Assembly (NCBI GenBank): GCA_021107345.1
Contig: JAIOSX010000296.1
Coordinates: 1 to 8,948 of the forward strand
DNA from: Candidatus Aegiribacteria sp.
Lineage (GTDB): Bacteria; Fermentibacterota; Fermentibacteria; Fermentibacterales; Fermentibacteraceae
Reading direction: 5' to 3'
DNA: 8,948 nt
In this document: positions 1-6,236 of the stretch, one piece after another
Numbering within the stretch: position 1 is the first letter of the stretch
How the letters are laid out: every line of letters begins with the position of its first letter
Translations under genes and position numbers: made by a program
The notes under the pieces: model-generated
Told to the model about the DNA's origin: nothing
Databases searched by the model: none
The model's input: the letters and a program-made list of their open reading frames with translations, nothing else

Positions 1-1
1 C

Positions 2-1264
2 AGGGAAGAACTTCTGGAAGTGATCGAAGCGGTTCTTGAAAAGGCTGAAGTTCCTGATGTGGTTGCCACTTTGACTGAAGAAAGGGATGCAGCTGTTAGG
101 TTCGGCCAGAATAAAATCACACAGAACATGGATACATTCGAGAGACAACTTCGGATCACTCTGGGTGACGGTGAAAGAGAAACTGTTTACTCAACCAATA
201 AAGTAGACATTGATGCAGTCCCTGAGATTCTTGATAAGGCTATGGATATGCTGAAGACAGCTTCCCCCGATCCGGAGTACATACCGCCTGTTCCTGCAGG
301 GCAGGTCTACCCTATCATTGAAGCATGGGACAGCTTAACCGCTGAAGCGGATCCTGCGGGACGCACTGAAGCTGCGGCGAGGGCGATCTCCACAGCAAAG
401 AAGAATGGAATGGAAGCCTCAGGTCTCGTTGGCATGAGTTACGAGAATACAGTCATTGGCACTTCAACCGGTAACCTGGCACATCACAGGTCAACGCAGG
501 CCTATATGAGGCTTACATTGGACAGGGGCAAACCATCAAGCTTCAGATTTCTCAGCGCAGAGGCATGGAACGACCTCCCGGTGAATGACGCGATCAGAGA
601 AGTAGCACTAGAAGTCGAATCCGATGAGAATCAGAGGGAACTTGAACCGGGGGAGTACAGGCTTATATTCGAACCACAGGCCGTAACCGGTCTGTTTCCC
701 TTTATAGCCTGGTCAATGAATGCCAGACCTGCAGATGAAGGACTGACAGTTTTTTCAGGCAGACAGGGTGAACTGGTCACGGGCAGCAATTTCACAATGA
801 CAAGCGAGGTCAACGGTACTCTTAAGGGAAACCCGTTCAATGATGAAGGGCTTGCTTCTGGTGATGTTATGTGGATCGACGGAGGCAGGCTGGTCAATCA
901 GCCCTGCACCAGATACTGGGCAGAAAAAACAGGCCGGGAACCTCTTTTCATCCCCGGGACCCTCGCACTTAAAGGAGGCTCCGGATCCACCGGAGATCTT
1001 ATCAGCAGTGTAAAGGGCAGAGCTTTACTTTTTCGAAGGTTCTGGTACATAAGATTTGTTGACCAGAAGGAACTGAGCCTTACAGGAATGACACGTGACG
1101 GCGTTTTTCTGGTAGAGGACGGAGAGATAGTGCATCCCTTGAAGGATTTCAGGTGGAACTGGAAGCCGCTGGATCTGTTCTCAAAGATTGAGAAACTCGG
1201 TACTCCTGAGCGGAAAGGGCAGCTCAGCGTTCCACCGATGATAATCGGTCCGACTGCGCTGTAG
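2..1264 (+). CDS. TldD/PmbA-family protein, TldE-like (no zinc motif), 5'-truncated by window edge
   Basis: The N-terminal half carries the typical PmbA/TldD block around residues 20-60 of the visible ORF (AAVRFGQNKITQ, then a Gly-Asp-Gly turn and STNKVD). The C-terminal half has the conserved NPFNDEG turn near 271-277, the GGSGSTGDLISSVKG segment near 319-333 and the closing VEDGEIVHPLKDFRWN block near 366-380. TldD/TldE pairs are known as heterodimeric metalloproteases acting on unfolded or modified peptides. TldD carries HExxxH, whereas TldE lacks it. Here the equivalent stretch reads LIFEPQAVTGLF (215-226), with no HExxxH anywhere, so this is the TldE-type subunit, and a TldD partner may lie just upstream outside the window (inference). 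A GTG at 20 could start translation, but the frame stays open to base 2 and encodes REELLE, which fits the same helix, so the true start is probably off-window. The stop is TAG at 1262-1264. The downstream gene begins 30 bases later on the same strand. Confidence 0.85.
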   Translation, partial: REELLEVIEAVLEKAEVPDVVATLTEERDAAVRFGQNKITQNMDTFERQLRITLGDGERETVYSTNKVDIDAVPEILDKAMDMLKTASPDPEYIPPVPAGQVYPIIEAWDSLTAEADPAGRTEAAARAISTAKKNGMEASGLVGMSYENTVIGTSTGNLAHHRSTQAYMRLTLDRGKPSSFRFLSAEAWNDLPVNDAIREVALEVESDENQRELEPGEYRLIFEPQAVTGLFPFIAWSMNARPADEGLTVFSGRQGELVTGSNFTMTSEVNGTLKGNPFNDEGLASGDVMWIDGGRLVNQPCTRYWAEKTGREPLFIPGTLALKGGSGSTGDLISSVKGRALLFRRFWYIRFVDQKELSLTGMTRDGVFLVEDGEIVHPLKDFRWNWKPLDLFSKIEKLGTPERKGQLSVPPMIIGPTAL

Positions 1265-1282
1265 TATCCAGAACCCTTTGGT

Positions 1283-1286
1283 GGAG
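1283..1286 (+). promoter_or_regulatory. Shine-Dalgarno for the TTG-started gene
   Basis: GGAG sits 8 bases before the TTG at 1295. The only nearby ATG (1287) is in another frame and meets a stop after two further codons. The site therefore supports TTG as the start. Confidence 0.55.
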
Positions 1287-1294
1287 ATGCAGAA

Positions 1295-1864
1295 TTGAGA
1301 CTTTTAACCATATTGGTATTGGTGAATCTGATCAGCGTAACCGCTTTACCTTTCAAAATCGGCCCTTCTATGAAATGGGTGATTACCGGTTCGCGGTACT
1401 ACGCGGAGAGCGTGGGCTACGAAAACAGTCTGTCCCGGATGTTGTATGCCGGGGATGCTCTGCTCATGGTAGGGGTAATGGTTGAAACCGGACTCACAGA
1501 TGATCTGACTATTGAAGTATCCGGCTATTACAGTGACTACGATCCGATTTATGTGACTCCACCCGATTCCAACTGCACTTCCATCGACAGGTCGGGCTAT
1601 ATGTGCGTCTTTTCCCTTGGAGTGCGAAAATGCTTGGAAAAGATGTTCATCAACGCCGGGGTAGATATCCATTATTCAAGAGAGAGCTGGGCGAACCCCT
1701 ACAATGGCGACCATTGTACAATCGATTCCATATCTGTGGGACCGGCGGTGGGCATAGGGACACTGATGGATCTGTCACCTTGTCTTCTCATATTCGATAT
1801 GGGACTGGCTTTTCCCGAATTTAGCGATGTCTGGGGAAAGATCGGCCTTTCTCTCCTCATTTAA
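1295..1864 (+). CDS. Predicted secreted / outer-membrane protein, unknown family
   Basis: I do not recognise this 189-residue protein. The start is TTG with a GGAG at proper spacing. Residues 1-17 look like a Sec signal peptide: Arg at position 2, a hydrophobic core LLTILVLVNLISV, and a Val-Thr-Ala cleavage site before LPF. The mature part alternates polar and hydrophobic or aromatic residues (for example LTIEVSGYYSDYDP, INAGVDIHYSRE) and has several glycine-rich strands (VGPAVGIGTLMD), as in small outer-membrane beta-barrels. It ends in WGKIGLSLLI, a possible terminal strand, although it lacks the usual final aromatic residue. Five cysteines lie in the mature region, which is many for a barrel of this size. 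It follows the TldE-like gene by 30 bases and may share its transcript. It converges on the minus-strand barrel gene with only 24 bases between the two stops. A periplasmic beta-rich protein is the alternative. Confidence 0.65.
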   Translation: MRLLTILVLVNLISVTALPFKIGPSMKWVITGSRYYAESVGYENSLSRMLYAGDALLMVGVMVETGLTDDLTIEVSGYYSDYDPIYVTPPDSNCTSIDRSGYMCVFSLGVRKCLEKMFINAGVDIHYSRESWANPYNGDHCTIDSISVGPAVGIGTLMDLSPCLLIFDMGLAFPEFSDVWGKIGLSLLI

Positions 1865-1888
1865 TGAATCACGAAGGCGTATCGGGAT

Positions 1889-2617
1889 CTACCAGATGAA
1901 TCGAATTCCCCAGCAGGTCTCGCCGCCAAGTGACCGGAACGGTTGCGTATCACTGAAGTAGTGTGTAATGTGTGTTTCAAAGGTTCCTGCGGGCGCCTGG
2001 TAGGCGAAATAGATCTCGCCTCTGTGTCTTGATGAGCTTGCACCGTCGTTGTGAAAGAAGAAATCTGTTCTGTACCGGAGGCCTGAGAGCAACGAATGCC
2101 ATGCGGCACCTTCAAAATCGAACATTCCATGCATCGACCAGTTAAAATCGTGCCCTTTCTGGAAAGTATCGCTCCTGGGTCGGTAAAATCCGATGGAGAA
2201 CCAGCCGTCAGGCAGCCCTGCCGGTAGAAAAATCAGACTGTCGCTGTATTCGGGAGCAGGCTCATCCAGAACAACTCCAAGTTTGATGGTGTTCATGTAT
2301 TCCGAAAGCGTATCTGCCATGTCTATGTTGTGAAAACACTCATGATCGGTATAGACCCTTAAAAGGAGAGGGTCCAGCTGGTATTCGAACTGGGTCTTAA
2401 TATTCCAGTGGCCTCCATAGATGTTGAATTTCATCTCGGGGCTGTTCCAGCTTTCTCCCATGTACGTCTCCATCGCAAGCCCAAGCCGCCATGAGAAGCG
2501 GCCAATTCTGAATAGTGTTATATCGGCCTCTATGTTGCCGTAGATGAAGTGTTCTATACTCTGGCTGAAGAAGCTGTAGGCTTCAAGCACACCCGTGGAT
2601 TCCATGGGAAACTCCAC
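1889..2617 (-). CDS. Predicted outer-membrane beta-barrel protein, unknown family
   Basis: The coordinates give the longest reading with a normal start (GTG at 2617-2615), 242 aa. The protein is rich in alternating aromatic and polar strands (IYGGHWNIKTQFEYQL, RVYTDHECFHNIDMAD, RYRTDFFFHNDG) and ends in CWGIRFIW. A final aromatic residue after alternating hydrophobics is the usual C-terminal signal for BAM-dependent barrel insertion. I do not recognise a named family. As annotated it lacks a signal peptide. The frame is open upstream to a TAA at 2683-2681, and codons 2677-2618 would encode a convincing leader with no ATG, GTG or TTG to start it (see the separate entry). The stop is TAG at 1891-1889. 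It lies downstream of the thiol-redox genes on the same strand and could be in their operon, though its role need not be related. A porin-like or lipid-associated barrel cannot be told apart from sequence alone. Confidence 0.7.
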   Translation of the reverse strand: MEFPMESTGVLEAYSFFSQSIEHFIYGNIEADITLFRIGRFSWRLGLAMETYMGESWNSPEMKFNIYGGHWNIKTQFEYQLDPLLLRVYTDHECFHNIDMADTLSEYMNTIKLGVVLDEPAPEYSDSLIFLPAGLPDGWFSIGFYRPRSDTFQKGHDFNWSMHGMFDFEGAAWHSLLSGLRYRTDFFFHNDGASSSRHRGEIYFAYQAPAGTFETHITHYFSDTQPFRSLGGETCWGIRFIW

Positions 2618-2677
2618 CGGGGCAGAAAACAGTATTGCAGCGAACAGAAAAGTACTTATAATGACCTGCCTTCTGAT
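2618..2677 (-). other. Probable signal-peptide coding extension of the barrel gene, with a non-standard start or a frameshift
   Basis: Read on the minus strand in frame with the barrel gene, these 20 codons (ATC through CCG) give IRRQVIISTFLFAAILFSAP. This has a basic n-region, a hydrophobic core and a polar end, as expected of a Sec leader for an outer-membrane protein. No ATG, GTG or TTG lies in this stretch. AUC at 2677 would keep the arginines. AUU at 2662-2660 has an AGAAGG six bases before it but would drop the arginines. An ATG at 2691-2689 is out of frame by one base, so a one-base indel (real or assembly error) is another explanation. Confidence 0.5.
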
Positions 2678-2731
2678 TGATTAAGCGTCATATTGCTGAA
2701 AAGTACCACAACTTTCCCTGAAATATAGATC

Positions 2732-3421
2732 TCAGTCATTCTGAAGGTAGTCCAGGAGATTTGTTTCTTCCGACGGGTTATCTGCGAGACCCTTTTTTAA
2801 AGCATTCACCATCATGGTTTCTGAAAGCGAACCCTCTGCAAAGAAAATACCGTTTACTATAGTTCGTGGAACGCCCTGCCCTCTGAAGTTCCTTGACAGC
2901 TCGGGGAATTCATTGGCCTCGATTACTTCTGATCGAACGAAATCACTGTAGCGTGCCATCCTGGATGCGAGGACAGCGGAAGAGGGGCAATGGGGGCAGG
3001 CAGGCGTGACAAAAACCTGCATTACGAGATCTTTATCCAGGTCATTCAGGAATTGAATCGTATCTTCCGTAAGCGGCTCCTCGGCTCCTCCGGTATCGAT
3101 TATAGTGGTCAGGAGGGAACTGAATTCGTATCCTGAAGGGGTTCCATAGAACTTCACCCTTGAATGGGTTCCATTTGAGATGATTATGACAGGGGCTCTG
3201 TCAACACCATCCTTTTCTGCCTTATCCCGATCGGTCTGCAGGTTCAGAAAGGAAACCTTCAGCTTCTCTGATAATCCGTCAAGTTCTCTGAGTATGACTT
3301 CTGTATCCCTGCATGTGGGGCATTCCAGTTTCTGTGTGTACACCTTCACATGTACATCCTGCACAAGAGTGCCGAATATCTTCCTGACTTCCTGAGTGTC
3401 ATTGTCCGACAGTATGCCCAT
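2732..3421 (-). CDS. Protein disulfide oxidoreductase with two thioredoxin folds (PDO / glutaredoxin-like)
   Basis: This 229-residue protein has the length and layout of the PDO family known from Pyrococcus, Sulfolobus and Thermotoga: two thioredoxin folds in one chain, each with a CxxC site. The first site is CPTC (residues 34-37, after VKVYTQKLE), followed by the cis-proline loop RAPVI (75-79). The second is CPHC (142-145, after MQVFVTPA), followed by GVPRT (183-187). Both active sites look intact, unlike the AhpF N-terminal domain, which keeps only one. PDOs exchange or reduce disulfides in the cytosol and can be recycled by a TrxB-type reductase, and the adjacent trxB fits that. I chose ATG at 3421 because TGGAGGTGA (3437-3429) lies 7 bases before it. 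An in-frame ATG at 3499 would add 26 residues overlapping trxB and lacks homology-like sequence. The gene starts 16 bases after the trxB stop, so co-transcription is likely. Confidence 0.88.
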   Translation of the reverse strand: MGILSDNDTQEVRKIFGTLVQDVHVKVYTQKLECPTCRDTEVILRELDGLSEKLKVSFLNLQTDRDKAEKDGVDRAPVIIISNGTHSRVKFYGTPSGYEFSSLLTTIIDTGGAEEPLTEDTIQFLNDLDKDLVMQVFVTPACPHCPSSAVLASRMARYSDFVRSEVIEANEFPELSRNFRGQGVPRTIVNGIFFAEGSLSETMMVNALKKGLADNPSEETNLLDYLQND

Positions 3422-3428
3422 TCTTTGT

Positions 3429-3437
3429 TCACCTCCA
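3429..3437 (-). promoter_or_regulatory. Strong Shine-Dalgarno deciding the PDO start
   Basis: TGGAGGTGA on the minus strand lies 7 bases before the ATG at 3421 and directly after the trxB stop codon (3440-3438). It favours the shorter reading frame over the ATG at 3499. Confidence 0.75.
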
Positions 3438-4382
3438 TTACTGCAGAATATCAAATACCGCGGAAGCAGCTCTGGCACCATCGGATGCAGCAGTGACAAT
3501 CTGTCGCAGCATGTTATCTGTTACATCCCCGGCAGCGAATACGTTTTCTCTTGATGTATGCACAATGTTGTGCGTTCTAACTGTGCCGTTATCATTCAGT
3601 TCGACGAGATTCGCAAAGGGTTCTGTGGCCGGTTTGCGCCCGACGTACATGAATACCCCGTCAAACTTCAACTCCTTTTCACCTTCCGGAGTGGAAAGAA
3701 TAGCACCCTCAACACTTTCGTCGCCCTTAATCTCCTTGAGTGTAGTATTCCATAGAACGCGGCAGTTCCCGCATGAAAGAAGTCTATCAGAAAGGTAGGG
3801 TTCTGCCCGGAATTTGTCCCTTCTGTGTACCAGTACAAGCTCAGAGACGAATTCGGAGAGGTGAAGAGCTTCCTTGACAGCACTGTCACCTCCACCGACA
3901 ACAAGCACACGAGCATCCCTGAAAAAGGGCGCGTCACAGGTTGCACAATAGCTGACGCCCCTGCCGTAGAATTTGTCTTCCCCGGGAACGCCGAGCTTCG
4001 CCGGGGCAGCTCCTGTGGCGATTATCAGATTTCGGGTTATATAGGTGGAGGAATCGGCCTTTATCTGAATCTTATCCTTCAACGGAACCGCTGATGTTAC
4101 TGAAGCCATCTCAAAAGCGGCTCCCCAGCTTTCGGCCTGCTCCTTCATTGCGGCAACAAGGTCCCCGCCACCAATCGTCATAATGCCGGGATAGTTCTCT
4201 ATAACAGCAGTAAGAGCTGCCTGTCCCCCCGGCTGATAACTTTCAAGAACGACATGCTCAATATCGTATCTTGCGGCATAAAGAGCAGCGGCAAGGGCGG
4301 CGGGCCCGCCACCGGCGATAACAAGATCAAGTTCGCGACTCACAGAAGAGCTGGAACCTACGAGTCCGGTTTTCAGATCCAT
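3438..4382 (-). CDS. trxB: Thioredoxin reductase (NADPH-dependent flavoprotein)
   Basis: A 314-residue protein with the full low-molecular-weight TrxB layout. An FAD-binding GGGPAALAAALYAAR occurs at 24-38 and QPGGQA at 50-55. The redox-active CATC is at 146-149, in the usual SYCATCDAPFF setting. The NADPH fold has GGGDSA at 163-168 and HRRDKFRAE at 186-194, whose basic residues normally bind the 2'-phosphate of NADPH. The FAD-closing AAGDVTD (283-289) and RQIVTAASDGARAA (293-306) complete it. The enzyme passes electrons from NADPH through FAD and the CxxC pair to thioredoxin and, here probably, to the neighbouring PDO. The N-terminus is about ten residues longer than in E. coli TrxB (Ser-rich, GSSSSVS). 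The start ATG at 4382 lies 5 bases after the trxA stop with only a weak GGTG before it, so translation is probably coupled to trxA. It could also act as an AhpF-like reductase together with PDO, which cannot be decided here. Confidence 0.95.
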   Translation of the reverse strand: MDLKTGLVGSSSSVSRELDLVIAGGGPAALAAALYAARYDIEHVVLESYQPGGQAALTAVIENYPGIMTIGGGDLVAAMKEQAESWGAAFEMASVTSAVPLKDKIQIKADSSTYITRNLIIATGAAPAKLGVPGEDKFYGRGVSYCATCDAPFFRDARVLVVGGGDSAVKEALHLSEFVSELVLVHRRDKFRAEPYLSDRLLSCGNCRVLWNTTLKEIKGDESVEGAILSTPEGEKELKFDGVFMYVGRKPATEPFANLVELNDNGTVRTHNIVHTSRENVFAAGDVTDNMLRQIVTAASDGARAASAVFDILQ

Positions 4383-4387
4383 ACTAT

Positions 4388-4723
4388 CTACACCAATTTT
4401 GAATCAGCAAGGCTCTCCAGTTGTGTCTGCAGTGCATTGCGATCGCGAAAGCCAACCATTCTGTCAATTTCCTGCCCGTTATGGAATACTATCATGGTAG
4501 GTACTCCGCGGATACCGAATTTCGATGACATATCGGGGCTTTCATCAACGTCCAGATGAAAGAACTGCACCTTATCCTCAAGATCATCTGAAACCTTTTC
4601 AAGAACTGGAGTCAGCATTTTGCAGGGTCCGCACCATGCAGCGCTGAAATCAATAAGAGATATTTTATCTATAGTTGAAGCAGCTTCTTCAACCTCATTA
4701 CCCTTGATATGTTTTACGGCCAT
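4388..4723 (-). CDS. trxA: Thioredoxin
   Basis: A 111-residue classical thioredoxin. It has AAWCGPCKML with the redox pair Cys31 and Cys34, the buried Asp at 25 (LIDFSA), the strand HLDVDESPD (56-64), and the cis-proline loop RGVPTMIVF (72-80, Pro75), followed by the glycine of VGF near 91. It reduces protein disulfides in the cytosol and is recycled by the TrxB encoded immediately downstream. The start ATG at 4723 is preceded by AAAGGAAG with a 5-base spacer. It is the first gene of the minus-strand redox operon (trxA, trxB, PDO, possibly the barrel protein), with a sigma-70-like promoter about 70-95 bases upstream. Gene order and length are ordinary. Confidence 0.96.
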   Translation of the reverse strand: MAVKHIKGNEVEEAASTIDKISLIDFSAAWCGPCKMLTPVLEKVSDDLEDKVQFFHLDVDESPDMSSKFGIRGVPTMIVFHNGQEIDRMVGFRDRNALQTQLESLADSKLV

Positions 4724-4728
4724 GAAAA

Positions 4729-4736
4729 CTTCCTTT
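4729..4736 (-). promoter_or_regulatory. trxA Shine-Dalgarno
   Basis: AAAGGAAG on the minus strand with a 5-base spacer to the trxA ATG at 4723. It supports this start. Confidence 0.7.
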
Positions 4737-4790
4737 CAGTTCTAGGAGCCTGTCTGACAATGAAACATAGGCATAAAGCCCACACAGTTG

Positions 4791-4817
4791 TCTATAATAC
4801 TCGCATATTATCGTCAA
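4791..4817 (-). promoter_or_regulatory. Candidate sigma-70-type promoter of the trxA operon
   Basis: On the minus strand, TTGACG (4817-4812) is followed after 15 bases by TATAGA (4796-4791). This predicts a leader of about 60 bases before trxA. The spacer is short for sigma-70, and TATTAT at 4799-4794 is an overlapping alternative. No other pair as good was seen in the region. Confidence 0.5.
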
Positions 4818-4880
4818 ATACATACAGTATTCTCTTCAAATCTCCGAGCATTCTCTCTCAGCTGTGAGGATATTCTGCTC

Positions 4881-4965
4881 AATGTACATTACCGGACACA
4901 CTCCTGGTTCGAATTGTTACATTTTTCACAAGCATGTTTGTTGCCAGAATGCATGTAACATGTAA
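4881..4965. repeat. Cluster of short palindromic and direct repeats, possible operators
   Basis: AATGTACATT (4881-4890) is a perfect 10-base palindrome. TGTTACAT (4915-4922) is the exact reverse complement of ATGTAACA (4953-4960). CATGTAA is repeated in tandem without a gap at 4952-4958 and 4959-4965. These related words lie between two divergent promoters, which is where a regulator would bind, but the region is AT-rich, so chance cannot be excluded. Confidence 0.4.
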
Positions 4966-5104
4966 ATTAGTATATTTCAACGCATAAGCAGTCAGTTCAA
5001 TATGAGCAGGAAAATCCTGTAATACAAAAACCGGTATCCTGACGCAGCAATTCTGACCACTACCGGTCATCAGTTATATTCCGAATGGTTATCATACAGG
5101 AATG

Positions 5105-5110
5105 TATAGT
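5105..5110 (+). promoter_or_regulatory. Weak candidate -10 box for the GT9 pair
   Basis: TATAGT lies 38 bases before the first GT9 start, with a TG dinucleotide directly upstream. No recognisable -35 is found at 15-18 bases, so an activator or a different start point is possible. Confidence 0.3.
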
Positions 5111-5128
5111 ATATCGCACGGATGGCTT

Positions 5129-5135
5129 AAGGAGG
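5129..5135 (+). promoter_or_regulatory. Shine-Dalgarno of the first GT9 gene
   Basis: AAGGAGG ends 12 bases before the ATG at 5148. This is a strong match to the 16S rRNA tail but with longer than usual spacing. No other in-frame start lies closer. Confidence 0.65.
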
Positions 5136-5147
5136 AAGGGCTGAAGA

Positions 5148-6236
5148 ATGCTGAAAAGAGTGGAAGCCGCTGGAAGAGCCGCGCTTGCAAAGCATGTTCT
5201 TTCTCGATTTCAATCGGACCTTGTACTTGAGAAGATACCGGGCAGTGTAAAACTGAATCGAATACTGTTCATGAGGTGGGACGCTATTGGTGATATGATG
5301 ATTTCCCTTCCGTTCTTCAGGAAAGTGCGAGAGCTTTTTCCGGAAGCTGAAACCGGTATAGTTGTCTCGCGTCGCAATCTACCCCTTTTGAAATATGAAA
5401 AAGGTTTTACTGTGATTCTTTATGACAGAAGGCCTTCCATTTTTATCAGAAGCCTGATCCTTGCAAGGCACTTCAAACCCGATGTGATCGTAGATACCAG
5501 GATGCACTACGATTCAACCACATCCTTTATCTACGGAGTGGTGTCAGGTGCGAAGCTAAGGTTGTCCGCTTCCAACAGAGACAACAGGCTGCCTTTTTCC
5601 GTAAGGGTTCCCATGCCTGAAGGAAGGCATCATAACGCGGATCTGACAAGAATTCTTCTGGATGGACTTGGAAGAACAATCGATGACTCAGATCTAGACA
5701 GAGAGCCCAGGCTGTCCGTAGAGGAAACGGAATCTGCTGACGCCTTCTGGCGTGAAAGCGGACTCATGCTCAGAAAAAATGCTATTGGCATCAACATATC
5801 AGCGCGGGATCCACGCCACCGATGGACGGATGAAAAAACAGGAGAACTGTGTGAGAAACTGATCATCCGCGGACTGACTCCCGTGGTGCTGTCTGCCCCG
5901 CTCGAACGGAAAAGAGCGATAAGAATAGCATCATCACATCCAGGCACACTCGTTGCACCGGAATGTCCGACTATACTTCACGCATCAGCTCTGATAAAGG
6001 ATTTTGCCATATTTGTAACACCCGATACCGGGCTTGTTCATATTGCCGCGGCCTTTTCCGTTCCTGTTGTTGGAATGTATTGTCCAAATGAACCACATCT
6101 CCCTTTATGGTATCCATGGAGGGTTGAGAGTGAAGTTCTGACGGATCGGGAGGAAGTGAAGAACATCACAGTCAGGGACGTGGAAATGGCGGTTGCAAGA
6201 CTGATGAAACGTACAACTGCATTTGATCTGACATAA
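5148..6236 (+). CDS. GT9-family glycosyltransferase (heptosyltransferase-like), first of a tandem pair
   Basis: A 362-residue glycosyltransferase of family GT9 (WaaC/WaaF/WaaQ type, GT-B fold). The N-terminal acceptor domain opens with NRILFMRWDAIGDMMISLP (37-55). The Asp in the GDM motif (49) matches the position of the catalytic base in WaaC. The C-terminal nucleotide-sugar domain has INISARDPRHRW (215-226) and TPDTGLVHIAAAFSVPVVGMY (291-311), the GT9 hallmark with Asp-Thr-Gly and a conserved His. An unusual WYPWRVESEVL follows. These enzymes add heptose or related sugars to the inner core of LPS or to other glycans on the cytosolic face of the inner membrane. Which sugar and acceptor are used here cannot be read from sequence. 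Residues 1-36 form a basic, amphipathic N-terminal extension that may lie on the membrane. Its stop TAA overlaps the next ATG (TAATG), so both genes are probably translated together. Confidence 0.88.
   Translation: MLKRVEAAGRAALAKHVLSRFQSDLVLEKIPGSVKLNRILFMRWDAIGDMMISLPFFRKVRELFPEAETGIVVSRRNLPLLKYEKGFTVILYDRRPSIFIRSLILARHFKPDVIVDTRMHYDSTTSFIYGVVSGAKLRLSASNRDNRLPFSVRVPMPEGRHHNADLTRILLDGLGRTIDDSDLDREPRLSVEETESADAFWRESGLMLRKNAIGINISARDPRHRWTDEKTGELCEKLIIRGLTPVVLSAPLERKRAIRIASSHPGTLVAPECPTILHASALIKDFAIFVTPDTGLVHIAAAFSVPVVGMYCPNEPHLPLWYPWRVESEVLTDREEVKNITVRDVEMAVARLMKRTTAFDLT

Larger units (their letters stand above)
4724..5147. other. Divergent intergenic region (424 bases) between trxA and the GT9 pair
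   Basis: No gene is convincing here. The longest frame (4879-5070, minus, 63 codons) has no ribosome site of note and no family resemblance. The region holds the trxA promoter candidate at the left, a weaker promoter for the GT9 pair at the right, and repeated TGTA/TACA words in the middle. Further right are two small hairpins: CAGGA-AAA-TCCTG near 5007-5019, and TGACC (5054-5058) pairing with GGTCA (5065-5069). ACCGGTA near 5030 and TACCGGT near 5061 also form an inverted pair. Confidence 0.6.

Noticed and set aside
898..1356. 152-codon minus-strand frame opposite the TldE-like gene
   Set aside because: It is a shadow of the real gene: low-complexity serine/proline content and no family resemblance.
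3422..3499. Longer PDO start at ATG 3499
   Set aside because: It overlaps the trxB end by about 60 bases, and the strong TGGAGGTGA points to the ATG at 3421.
4903..4918. tRNA T-arm-like motif GGTTCGAATT in the divergent intergenic region
   Set aside because: The flanking bases do not form the five-pair T stem, and no acceptor or anticodon arm can be drawn upstream.
4879..5070. 63-codon minus-strand reading frame in the intergenic region
   Set aside because: It has no ribosome site, resembles no known family, and overlaps the repeat cluster.
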